Assembly: GCF_020184175.1 (NCBI RefSeq)
Contig: NC_065532.1
Span: 44,908,287-44,972,286, forward strand
Source: Aphis gossypii
Taxonomy: Eukaryota; Arthropoda; Insecta; Hemiptera; Aphididae
Direction of reading: 5' to 3'
DNA length: 64,000 bases
Part shown: in pieces, positions 1 to 12,200 of the stretch
How the letters are laid out: each line of letters begins with the position of its first letter
How positions within the stretch are numbered: the first letter of the stretch is position 1
Position numbers and translations under genes: made by a program
Notes under the pieces: generated by a model
Told to the model about the DNA's origin: nothing
Seen by the model: only the letters and a program-made list of their open reading frames with translations
Database searches by the model: none

Positions 1-581
1 AAGAATATAATATTGTTTTACATTTACATACTTTGAGTAAAATTATAATGTTGACCGGCGCGTATAATATAGGCAAAATTGGTGCATTACTGTAGTCTAT
101 ATTAATTCATTCATTGAGAGAATAGAACCAGTTCGCACATAATGCATAATAATATGACTAACTGAAATTAATTGCCAGTTGTCTCTATTTGAGAACAACC
201 GGTGGTAAGTAGCTGGGTCTTGTTATTTCGACTGTATAGTGGACAGTGGCGACTATCACTTATCTAAAACGGCGCTCAAGCACCTCTTTCATGGTACAAC
301 ACTGCACTCTACCTATCACGGAACCGGCTGCAGCAAACGTGAGTTTGGATAACCAGTGACCATAATAATTAATAGTTCAATTCTCACGAATGTCATCGGT
401 TTTCTTTCCACATTATTTTATCCGTGTATCCTGTGACAGTTATTTTCAAGTATTATTTTTCCATATATAAGCTATAGTTTTATTCAAGACTGCTAAATTT
501 CCACACCACCCTAGGGGTATTAGCATAGGCGCGTTTTTTTTACAGTGGTATCGCCAGGAGCCATTTTCCACTTATACTTAC

Positions 582-640
582 CTGCTAGTCTGTGGCGCTG
601 GGTGCTTGTCTCTGATCTGATCGTCGTAGTAACTATTCAT
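582..640 (-). CDS. Probable first coding exon of a gene running off the left edge
   Basis: On the minus strand an ATG at 640 opens 19 codons plus two bases (MNSYYDDQIRDKHPAPQTS, then AG). They end at a consensus donor, GTAAGT (forward acttac, 576-581). The short peptide is hydrophilic and I do not recognise it. No in-frame acceptor was found between 1 and 575, so the rest of the gene probably lies left of the window after a long first intron. The exon is head to head with the TMEM50-like gene, so the 640-800 interval may be a shared promoter. It could instead be a chance ORF in a 5' untranslated exon. Support is the donor and the open frame only. Confidence 0.35.
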
Positions 641-2866
641 TCTGCTGGTCGGTTTCTTTATTGCAATCCTTCTTGGTTGGTTTTTTTTCTTCTAGATTTT
701 GAAGGCTTGAGTTGTTGAAGGAGACTGATCGTTTTTGGCAAACGACCGATATTTATACCCAATACAGTGTCAATAAATTCTGTTTATTGTTTTGTAGTTA
801 CTCGATTTTGAGGCCAGATTAAAAAAAAAACACGTGTCAAAGATTATTATTAATAACTTACTTCCGTGGCTTAGAAAGAATTATTTATTTTTGAATGTTA
901 TATATGTTAATAAATGTGAATTTTTGCGCTTTTATGTTATAAAAAACCAAATAAACTATCAATAATATTCTATTTCTAACTCATATATTTTTTTTACTTA
1001 GCAATTTTTACACACAGTTTACGAAAGGTTTTTGTTATAATCAAGGTGTAATTTGGGCATTATTAAACTCTCATTTTCAATCGAAAAATTATGGTTACCT
1101 AATGGAGCGACCTATAAGTGTCTCAATATACTAATTTGAGTTTCATTCTGTTAATAATTTTTAAATCACAGTTGAATTTACTATGAAGTTTATTTTGAAT
1201 TTTTCCGATTAGAATTATAAAAAGTTACAATCTGTATTTTTTTACATTGAATTTTTAAAAACACAAACAATGTTTGAAGTGATTAGAATGATAAATAATT
1301 TCCAATTTTCTTCTATTGATATATATAAATAATTAATTTTTGTCAAAATCAGTCATCAAAGACATCAAATCGAAGTCAGAATGTTCTATTCTGTGGTCAG
1401 AGTATTAATTTAGAACATAAATCCCATTACTTCAATCATACACTTTTTTTTAGAATAGTTGTTATACTAACATGAAATGCTAAATAATGTATTAGGTAAT
1501 CACCTATGTTTTTATGTTTCATTGTTTTATACAGCTGATAATAATAATTATTTAATTTTGTACACAGGCACAGAATAATTTATTATGATTGTTTGGTTTT
1601 TTATTAATCTTACAACTATATAATGTTTAATATAATTTTATTTATATTAATAATAATATAATTGAAAACTAAAAAAATGTGTTATTAATAATAGTATCTA
1701 CCTACATATTTTAAAAATGCAATTTTCGCTGCCTAAACATAATGTGGCAATGTGTTAAAATTACCTAGTAATTAAAAACTATTTGAACACAATCTTAACA
1801 TTTTGTAACAATATATAAAAAATGCTTGCAACATATTATTGAAAATTTTCAAAATATAATTTGATTTGATTTTATGCTAAGAAAAATTTAAGAAGTATAG
1901 GTATTCAAATTTAAGAGTAACAGAAAACTGACCTCAATCCACGATAGTGATACGCATAATTGTGGAAAAGGGCCATCCCTCTTTTCATCAGTAATTGGTA
2001 TCACCAACCTTACCGGATTGTACTATTTTGTGCTGTATTCATTAAAATAAAGTTGATCAAATAACGAGAAAAGTTTCTACTGTTCTATATTTCTATGCAC
2101 ATTATCGGTGACCTGGTAAACGGTGTTTAAGGGTTAAATTTTATTTGCGGAGGGATGGTTTTTTACTACCAACTTAAAATTAAAATTAAAATATATCAGT
2201 AATTTAATAATTATTTTAAGAAGATAAAGAGTGGATAGGTACTGACATAGGTATAATATGTTGTGCAATGTGCATCATGGTCCGATGGTACGCAAACGTT
2301 CACCACGCTAATGCACATGATTGAACAAAAATCAATTAATTGTAGCAATCAATGCAATCATATTGTTTGTCAGAATTCATTACTCATGATGTAAATATTG
2401 TTTTGTTTACAATAAAATCATCTCAATATTATGCCCTTAGATTATCCCTACAAAACAATATAATATTAAAAAAAAAACAACCATCTAACGTATAAATAGT
2501 GTCAAATACAAAGTTGTGTATGATCTAAGATTATGCTAAATACTAAATAGTTGGCATAGTTTGAATTTTTGAATTTTAAATTAGAACCATAGAAAGGAGA
2601 TTAAAACTTTTGATTACGGTTATCAGCTATAATTCCTTATCACTGAAACGAATTGTATTAAAAAATAATAAATATATACGCCGTAAATAGTAAATACAAT
2701 AGTATTTGTTAATCGGTTTATTGTCTTATGATTAAAGCTTAAGACGTTTAAGTATTAAGTGTCATACAACATTTTACGAATTCTTAATACACCGCATTTA
2801 TTCTGTGTAAAAAAAAATATTACTTCATTTTCATTTTTAATTCCTGGAATTATTTTATTTTAAACA
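641..2866. other. Intergenic / 5' non-coding region before the TMEM50-like gene
   Basis: No coding exon was recognised here. Around 600-800 the base composition is less A+T-rich, fitting a promoter between the minus-strand exon at 582-640 and the plus-strand TMEM50-like gene. Plus-strand donor-like sites further left (gtaagt near 204, gtgagt near 339) could belong to untranslated leader exons of TMEM50, but I could not pair them with an acceptor. The remainder is A/T-rich single-copy-looking sequence with no clear repeat. Confidence 0.4.
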
Positions 2867-4351
2867 ATGCCTATGGATTGTATGGATAACGTGAACTTGG
2901 GAAACTGTTTGTGGTTTGAAGGAGGAAGTGAAAAAAGAAATGTTGTATCTGGGATGATAGCAGGACTTTTGGTTTGTAAAATTTATGTTATTTAGAAGTA
3001 AAACTATTACTAATTATTGTTTAACAGTTTGCAATCGGATGGTGGCTTATAATTGATGGAATGGCTGTAAACCCTAGTCAAGTGCCCGGTACCTATCACA
3101 TATGTGGATTGATTGGAACATTTTCATTGTTTATGTAAGTTATCTACTACAATAAAAAAAAAATATGCAGAAATATAAAAACTCAAATTGAACAAAATCA
3201 TGTTTTTATCATTTTTCGATAGTTTTACCTAAACGTTTATCAAGAATATTGTAATTTGTAACTATTAGAAATAACCCTTCAACAGACTAAGGTATCGATT
3301 TGATTACATTTGCTACTAGAAAATGATTTTTTGTGTTCTGATCAGAAAATAAGTCTTAAAAGTTGAAAAGTTTTTAAAGAAAAAATAAACAAACAAACAT
3401 CATTGTTAAACCACTTGTTCACTTGTTTTGCTCTGAAACTAAATTTTAATTCTAATGATATGAGTATTCAATTTACTATCTATAGAAGTCGTGTTAAACT
3501 ATAGGTATACTACTTTATTATAAAATGTATTTTCAAAAATACAAAAGTAATGCATCTGAACATACCCATGGTGAATATTGCGGGAGGGAGGTAATTGGTG
3601 AACTGCCCTTTCATTGAGATTTAAAATGAATAAATTTTGTATACTTTTTATGCTGAGTACTGTAATATTTTACTTAAACCTTATTACTTCTGTAGATTTT
3701 ACTCTTCCCCCCATTTTAGAACTAGGATATTTCTGCCACTGGAATATAAAATTATAATTTTTAACCATACTTAGATTCTGAATAGAATTGTTAAATAATA
3801 ATACTATTAAGTGTAATAAGATCATTATGCTAGCTTTAATTAAATTATTTTTTTTTTTCTGTCATTCCAGTGTTCCATATCCAACTTTGACTTCAATGGT
3901 GATAGGCCAATAGATTTTTTTGTTTTTATAGTAATAATTCATATAAGTTATTTATTTTATATCAATAATTTAATTATGTGTTTAGGATTAATGTTGTATC
4001 TAATTCTCAAATTCGAGGAGAAGCTTACTCAGGAGGATGGTTTGGACCAAGAGGCGCTCGTAGTTGGTTATTTATGGGTTTTGTATTAGGTTTTGCTGCT
4101 TTGTTTGCTGCTTGTTGGATATTTTTTGCTGATTTTGTATCAGCCAAAGGTAAGATGTTTGTGTAATTACAATTACATATTGATATAAATTAATATTTTG
4201 ATTCACTTTTTAAAACTTTAAACATTTATTTTAATTTGTAGGTCCAAATAAACCAAATATGACAGTTGGACTTGAACTGTTTTTTCAAAATGCTTTTATA
4301 TTCGCTGCATCTCTGATTTACAAACTTGGTCGTGTGGAAGATCAGTGGTAA
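2867..4351 (+). CDS. TMEM50A/B-like four-pass membrane protein
   Basis: Four exons join to a 161-residue protein: 2867-2971, 3028-3134, 3986-4149 and 4242-4351. All have GT..AG introns and matching phase. The human family members are close in length (about 157). Family hallmarks are visible: an N-terminal EKRN segment, a first membrane segment ending in GWWLIIDG, INVVSNSQIRGEAYS, GARSWLFMGF, a third hydrophobic segment, and FFQNAFIFASLIYKLGRVEDQW at the C-terminus. TMEM50 proteins are small endoplasmic-reticulum/endomembrane proteins of poorly defined role. The start is the first ATG (another follows two codons later). Intron 2 contains a strong extra acceptor (see 3871-3913). The assignment to TMEM50 is secure. 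A versus B is not distinguishable here, as insects generally have one gene. Confidence 0.93.
3871..3913 (+). other. Candidate alternative (poison) exon in TMEM50-like intron 2
   Basis: A long pyrimidine tract ending in tcattccag at 3870 makes a better-looking acceptor than the one used for the conserved exon at 3986. Spliced from exon 2 it stays in phase for 14 codons (IVPYPTLTSMVIGQ) and then meets TAG at 3911-3913. A possible downstream donor, gtaata, lies near 3930. The predicted product would lose the second half of the membrane domain. This is inference from splice signals only. Confidence 0.3.
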
Positions 4352-5569
4352 AGAAAAAATAATATTTAAATGATTTATATTGTACTACATCAAAAAAAAA
4401 ATTATATATTCAATGTTTACAAAATCTAAATTATGTGTTTAAAACACTAAAAACTAATAAGCATTTAAGACTATATTATTGTAAATATTTTTTTTAATAA
4501 CATTTTAACTATTGTATATTAAGAAAATACAAATTAGTAGATTAACTTATTCAAATTTTAATCTCAAATATAAAACAATTTGAATTATCTGCCTATTTTA
4601 TTAGATTATTTTTTATAATATTAATCTATTAACTATTGAAAATATTATAGATTTTCTACTTCTGAAAAAAAAAATAAACTGGAATTTTTCAATAATTAAT
4701 AAATATTTAGTTACATTAAGCTATATTTTTTTTCAAGTTTGTTATTTTATCTATTAAGCAGATTACAATCTATTAGTAAGTAATAGTAAATTAAAAAAAA
4801 ATTCCAGTATTATTTCTAATCTAGGTAGAATATCAAGTTATAGTTTTTTTTAAAAAATTGTACTTATGCACACCTAAATTATATTTATTATATTATAATT
4901 ATCTAAATAAAAATAATTTCGTAATCTAGAATTCAGTTTAAATCTTAAATCTATTTAAGACAAGTACTATTATTTACTATCTTACGGTTAAGTTATTTAA
5001 AATGTATGTAATTGTATTTCTTAATTTAAATATTTCAGAAGTTAAAAATTAATTATTTTATAATAATAGGTATAATATTTAAGTTGTATACCCAGGTAGA
5101 AATATAAAGGGGGAACAGTTGATTTTTATTTAGCTGTCAAACTTCATAAATTGAAAATTTAGCCATTACCAATTGTTAAATTGTTTAAGGTTTAACAATA
5201 GCGAAAATAAATATGAGCTAGCTTTTGGGATTCTTATTTTATTCTTACTTCTTATTAGTAACTATAGTCCCTAACTATACTTAATAATTAATATGGGATG
5301 GGGTCAGTAATACTACTGATTAAATACCATGTAAAGGGTAAATTGTCAACAATTCTTTTTCACCCACACTGCTTATCCTATTTGTCCTGTTATATATTAT
5401 TGGTATTTATTGACATTTCTATAAAAATAAAATTTAATGTTATGAAAAATGTATATTCAAAATTAACATTTTATTTAGTAAAACTATAAATTCATCTAAC
5501 AATATTATTTACAAAACAATAAATATGTATAATCCGAATGGCGAATACTTAGGTCAAATATATCAATCT
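4352..5569. other. Intergenic region downstream of the TMEM50-like gene
   Basis: A/T-rich sequence with several AATAAA hexamers (for example near 4672) that could end the TMEM50 transcript. No ORF with recognisable coding character and no clear repeat until the hAT-like element beginning at 5570. Confidence 0.4.
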
Positions 5570-6102
5570 CAGTGGCGAACCCAGGATTTTAGTATTGTGG
5601 GTCAATCTCACATACGAGAGGCTACTGTGTAGAACCTTCAACTAACAATGCATAACAAATTCACTGCAATTCACCTTATTTAAATTATATTTGGGTACCA
5701 ACAATTAATATAACTATAAGACATTGGTGTATGTTTTATAAAGAGTAAAGCCTAAGGCAGCTGAATGTATGGTATGCTGTGTTTTACTATCATGTATTTT
5801 GATTTAGGTACATTATTTTTTGATGATATATAACGGCCACACGATTTTGTACACATTATTTTATACTTCACAATACTCAGTCTTCATGCCTTTACATACA
5901 TCTATACATCATAATTTATAGTTGCATTTTTATAAAAAAATTCTTTAGACTGTGTGCATTTCATAAATTATTTAATTTTTGAATATTGTAGTATTGTACT
6001 GTAGATAGTTATGTAGTTTATCATTTTGAGAGCCCCACATTTTACTAAGAAAATAACTTTGAGTCAGCTGACCACTCAACCATCTTCCTGGGAATGCCAC
6101 TA
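5570..6102. mobile_element. Non-autonomous hAT-like element, 533 bp
   Basis: The left end reads CAGTGGCGAACCCAGGA. The right end, reverse-complemented, reads TAGTGGCATTCCCAGGA, giving imperfect terminal inverted repeats of about 17 bp. The flanks are atcaatct (5562-5569) and attaatct (6103-6110), an 8-bp target duplication with one mismatch, as expected for hAT elements. No transposase frame is visible inside, so it is probably an old deletion derivative. It sits just downstream of the 3' end of the CMP-sialate synthetase gene. Confidence 0.7.
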
Positions 6103-6221
6103 ATTAATCTTATTTATACAGACATATATATACCATGTATACATTTTAAATAATATGAACTAAAATTTTTAAGTAATTTCATAATTATCATTTTAAAATT
6201 GGCTTATGAGTTTTTGGCAAT

Positions 6222-7599
6222 TTATTTAATTCTTTCAGTTACATTTTTAGGTTTATCTAGTAATGGAGCTAAAAGGCGAGCAGCTTGTAAATCAAATTGT
6301 GTGTCAATTTCTAAACTTCTGTTCATTGGTATAACAACTACTCCCAATCTAAAAATAAAATTATCAAACATAAATAAGTAGTTGTAAAGAAAAAGTTCAA
6401 TTCTAAAATACTTACTTTCCTCCTTGGAGCTTATTATTCACAATAAGGTTTTTATGTGCAAAATAAAACATGCCATTTTCCACATATTCTCCATCCCAAT
6501 CCTGTCTTCTTGGTCTTTTGGATACATCAAAATTTGATGGTTGTAGTTGACCATCTAATAGTAATTATTACAACAATTTTATTAATTTTAATTTAACATT
6601 AAAATCATTTAAGATACATCAATAATAACACTATACCAGAACCAAGTTTCCAACGTAGTTTATGGCTTCGTGTTACAGAGAACACTGATTCAAATTTCTG
6701 ATAAACTGCCATTTTATATGCTCTAGTCAAATACTCAGCAGTCATAAAAGGTGAGGTACACTGAATGATAGCAAAAATATCCACTTTTTGATGGTACATA
6801 CTAAACTCTTTAACAGCACTTAGTGATGTTGCTTTATCTGAAGCAGTTTCTGCACTGCGGTGAAAAACTTTAGCACCAGCTAATTCAGCTTCAGCTGCAA
6901 TTTCTTTATCATCTGTTGATACCCAAACATCGTGAAACACTAAAACAAAAAATAAAACTTTGATATAAGAGTATCTGTAGTATAACACACTAATGTGCAT
7001 TTTTTAAATTTGAAAATAATTTTAAATCCAGTTGCATTAAAAAGACAGTACTGATTAAAACTCAAAGGTAATTTTACCCTAAAGTAGAAGATAATATAAT
7101 TGTTGAAATCCAAAAAATGATATTTTTAATGCACAATTTATGTATAATTTCTAATCAATAGAGATCATACAATTGATACAACATAAATAACTTTTTAATT
7201 CCACTTTAAAAAAAAATCAATAAGCATATTATTTATCATACATCCACAATCATTAATTGTATCTAAAGATCTTCGGAGGAGTGTAGTGTTTTGTATTATA
7301 GCTAAATTTTTTCTTGGTATTCCTTTACTACCACCTCTAGCTAATATTAAAGCTACCACATGAGGCCTGCAACAAAGAACACAATTTGAAATTTGAATCA
7401 CAGTAATAATCATTGTCATTAAATATTGAAAAATATTTTCTTGTATATTCAGTACTCACTTATAATTAGATAAATGATTTTGTTCATAAGTAATGTGACT
7501 CCACAGTAAATAAATTGGAATCATGAATAAAACAACACTTGCAGATAAAACGAATAGTTGAGAAAAAAGAGCCACCCAGTGGCTGTTTCTAACAGTCAT
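6222..7599 (-). CDS. CMAS: CMP-sialic acid synthetase (N-acylneuraminate cytidylyltransferase)
   Basis: Five exons (7460-7599, 7242-7366, 6637-6939, 6416-6554, 6222-6348) give 277 residues in one continuous frame. The enzyme activates sialic acid with CTP. The nucleotide-binding motif LILARGGSKGIPRKN is near residues 50-64, followed by VWVSTDD, FHRSAETASDKATSL, QCTSPF and KRPRRQDWDGEYVENGMFYF. The last motif matches the catalytic-domain signature of animal CMAS. Unlike vertebrate CMAS there is no C-terminal HAD-like domain, as in insect CSAS. The first 46 residues hold a hydrophobic segment (about residues 8-33), suggesting a signal anchor and secretory-pathway location. The start is the first ATG, upstream of that anchor. 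An AATAAA overlaps the stop codon (6221-6226). Confidence 0.93.
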
Positions 7600-9271
7600 G
7601 GTTTTCAATAAAAAATATAATAGTATCTTATTAATAAAATAGACAATTGAATAAATAAATATTATTAATACTTTATTTTTATTTTCTATGCAGTATAAAA
7701 AACTGCTAAACTGCTAGAGTGCACTGTGCATCTACCCATTGCAGTAAGTGGTTGGTATTGACCCAAAACAGGGTGCTATAAGGTTGCTATGGAAACAACA
7801 GGGTGAGCAATATACCAGAAAAAAGTCAAATTGTTGTTTTTTTTTTTTTAAAAAAAGTTACAAATTGTATTACAATAAAATTGGTGTTTACAAAGTATAT
7901 GGGTTACATAAAATTTATCTTTAAATACAAAACATATATTTAAAAAAAATATATTAATATTAAAACTATAGTACAAACCATCACCTTTAACATTTTTAAT
8001 CAATAAGTTATATTAGTTTAGTAATCCTAGTTTAACGGCTGGAAAGGATTATTAAAGACATACAACAATGAAGTTGATGTTCAAAGCAATAAATTACAAA
8101 GTGATTAATACATATAAAAATTAACAAATAAAAGACAATTTAAACATTATAAAAATCATGTAAAAATATATAGTTATATTATATATAAATAATTAATTAT
8201 ATGGTATTTAGCCAAAAACGGCATTTAGAATCTAATAAATAAAAAATTAAATATACATATAAGTTGATCTATGGTATAAAATACAATTTTGTTTAAAATA
8301 TTAGTTGATTAAGTATAAAAATTAAAATAAATAATTGACTAATGTATATACAAACAAAATATAATAAAAACATGATAATAGAAATAGAAAACTCCACAGT
8401 TGAAAAAGATCTTCTCTTTACATTACATTTTTACAATATAACATAAAGTAAAATAATTCACAAAAGAATTATATTGAATAAACAGAAAATCGAATGACCA
8501 AAAAACAAAATTATTTAATAATAATAAAAAAAAAAAATCAAAGTTTTAATATAAAGGAATGTATTTGAAGTAAATTTATACTTTACTCAACACCATTGTA
8601 CAACATAAAATACGATATAAAATTCTATATCTGTGATTAGTTTATAAACGTATTAAATTGATAATGATACATTAAAAAATAAATAAATTTTATTTGAAAA
8701 TAGTTATACATTTTTAGTAAGGATTTAATAAGTATAATATTACATTATTATCTGTCTTACCTGTATTATCAATCTTGCTAAATATGATTTTTTGTACAAC
8801 TATTCTCAATAATAAACTTAAATATTTACTTTATGTAACTCTTAAAAATATATTGAATTTAGTGCATACTATGACAAAATAAATTTATATTTTAACATAC
8901 AACAAATAAAAGTTTTAAAAAAATTTGTCAAAATATAGTTTTTATCATTTTTTTAAATTGTTAGATTTTCTATGCTTAACTAGGGCACCATTAATAAATT
9001 TGAGTTAGGAATGGTAAAGTGCCAATTATATATTATAAATTAGCCAGTATAAAAAAAAAACAATATAAAATATGTGATAGCTCTGTCAAAATGTTACCAG
9101 AATAGCAGGTACAACATTTTACTTGAGTCATATTAAAATTTTTTTTTGTTAGTAGTAAATAACTTAAATAAATATTAAGACAAAAATTTTCAACTTATTG
9201 ATTTATACAGCGTGAATAAAATAAACATTGAATTAATGTTATGTCAATCACACACATCGTTAGTTATCACA
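7600..9271. other. Intergenic region between CMAS and l(2)gl
   Basis: About 1.7 kb between the start of the CMP-sialate synthetase gene and the 3' end of l(2)gl, both on the minus strand. The part next to 7600-7800 is the likely CMAS promoter and leader. The rest should include the l(2)gl 3' untranslated region. No coding exon, inverted repeat or element ends were seen. The sequence is strongly A/T-rich. Confidence 0.4.
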
Positions 9272-12200
9272 TTATGCAGTTGTCTCTACTTCTAGGTCTT
9301 CCATGAGAGCTAAAGGAGCTCTATGTATCTGAAAAATACATAAATACATGAAAACATAATGCCAATATAAAACATATTATGTAAGCAACAATAAGAAAAG
9401 CTTCTACATAGATTGAAATAAAAGTTAATTATATTGATGTTTATGAATATAAAATATCAATATTAGTTAATCAGCATATTTGCATAAGAGAATTGTAATT
9501 GTAAATTATATGAAATTTAATAATATTAAAAATTCAAGGTGTCCCAATGAATATTTAATAATTTAACATGGTAAGTTATTATAAAAATATCTTAAATTCT
9601 CAGCTTTGAATTAGTTAGACCTTGAGAAACACTAATTTTTAAAATAATAAAGTATTGAACCATGATATAATTTCATAGACACTTTACAATTTACCCTTTG
9701 CATTAAATCGTATGATTTATTAAAATGTTATATACATAAATATTATAACTACATTAAAATACATATTATATTTTAATATTATATCACATAATTTTTGTTT
9801 GTACATTTTTAGTCTCCCTCGCACCAAATTATAACTAGAGAAGTCATTAATTAACTGTAAATAATTGTATTATTTTTCGTTTAGTAATAATATAAATTAT
9901 AATTAACTTTCAATTACTTATGTTAACTTTATGAGATTTTTAATAAAATAATTTACATTAAAATATATACATTTTAGATACAAATGACAACCATAATCCT
10001 TATTCTTTGTCTAAGTGTAATAAATGAACTGTTATAATGATCACCCACACCAATTATCCATTTTTGTTCATTTAAAATATTGTTTAAGTTGATTACAATT
10101 AACAATATTTTTGATACTACTTGTAAGCTGGACTAAGTATGTAGCAGAAATTAGCATAGAGCAATATGGATGTGCGCATATATGCACAGACAATTAAAGA
10201 AGTTTGTCTAATCTGCATATTACATACAAAAGTAAAAATTAGAAGTGTGAATTAACATATTAGCCATCACATAGCCATATATTTTTTTAGGACTGGCTAA
10301 CCTCAAATTTGGACTGTGTTGATGGATCATCTTCTACAACTAAACTTGTGGATAGATCTGACAAATGAAAAAAACTATTTAGGTGCGAATTCTAAACTAC
10401 ATAATAATTTAAATAAAAATACACAACAAAAACTAAAATCTATATCAAAATATAAGTAATATTTTCATTTAATACTAATTGACACTATGTATTTAAAATA
10501 TAAACATAAAATTACAAAAATGTACTTACTGTCAACTGTGATTGTTTCATTAGTAATAACTGTAGTAGAATTTGATGTTTTTACTGTAGTTGTGGTAGTA
10601 GATGACAATTCATGTTTTGTAACAGTTTTCTGATGATTATTAACATCAACATTGTTTGATGTTGATGTTACATTTAGATTAGTACTTGAACTAAAAAGGC
10701 AAATAATTAATACATTTTAATTAATGTAAATGATAGTCTTTTTATATTCAATGTCTTCTTACTTTCCCAAATGGTCTTTAATGGAGTCTATGGTAATATC
10801 ACCAACTGAGAGATCATTGCTATTGTTTAATTGGGAATTACTATCACCATTTTCTTGAGTACCATTTGTTAATCCTACAGGATAAAAATAATTAGACATA
10901 TACATAAATATTTGTTTGTGATAGCTCAAACTTGAACCAAACTTAAAATTTTTATCGTGTACAAAATAAATCAACCATAATTACAATTAGGTATATTTTG
11001 AATTATCGTATTACCTATTCTACATTATTAATCTAAATAACAGTATTTACAATAAATTTAGATAATTTATAATTTTTTTTTTACACAAGCACAATAATTA
11101 ATATAATTATTATAATTATAATAAACTGCATGACAGTTCTTAAAATTCTAGGATGATTATTGAAAAATTCAATAGTTTAAATAAAAACTTTATCACATTG
11201 TCATTTAGTCAATTTTGGTTTAAGAGCTATGGTAAAAATGACCAAATTGATTATAAAAAAAATGCAAGTTTTATTGCACATGTGCACCCAGAAATATCTA
11301 AAAATGTAAAAATCATCAAGAAATGAGTATTTAGGCATTCCCTATCTCCTCCCAAAAACCTCCGATTTTACTGGACAGAATGATTTAGTGTTACCTTTAA
11401 AAGGAATTACACTATATATCTATTTTTAAAATATATATATATAAATTATTAGTTATTAATATGACATGTAGAAATACCAATTTTTCTACTGATCCAGGAC
11501 TAAGCCTGTTTGGTTTACTCAAAATAGATTTTTACCGTTAAAATAAATATTAAAAAAACAAAAATAACAATCAATGTAGATACATGGCCTCTTCTAATAG
11601 TTTAATTATTCTAAATTGTCATAAGTCATTATCAATTTTTAAAAATAAATGATGAAGAATTGTACAAATATTTGATCTTCAAACTATGGTGACCAGAAAG
11701 TCTGGTTTGTCAAATATTTTCAACTTTGATTTTTGTACAGTAAAATATGTTTGATAGTTTGGTTTGAGATTCAAAAACTTTAACCTTCTACTAATATATA
11801 TAATATATTTAATACTTACCATTTACTTTTGGAAAATCGTCTTGTTCATCATCTGTGTAATCATTAATAGGAGTAATAGAACGACTGTTTGATGGTCGAT
11901 CTCTAGTAGGTAAATTCAAAGAACAATCAACTTGTGTGACACTAGTTGCAGACACAGAAATTCTCTGCAGTTCACTACTTGAATGTAAATATAATGCTTC
12001 ACCATAACGAGTGAATGCCAAACTTGAAATACCACTATAAATCAAATTTATAATTAATTTTAATACATACTTAAATAATTATTGTATAATATACTTGATA
12101 TCTTCTCTACGAATAACTGCAGCATGTATTTGTCTTCGGAGGTCTGGTACACTTAGTACTATTACTTCACCTAAATTCGTGAGACAAAGAAGACAACTTT

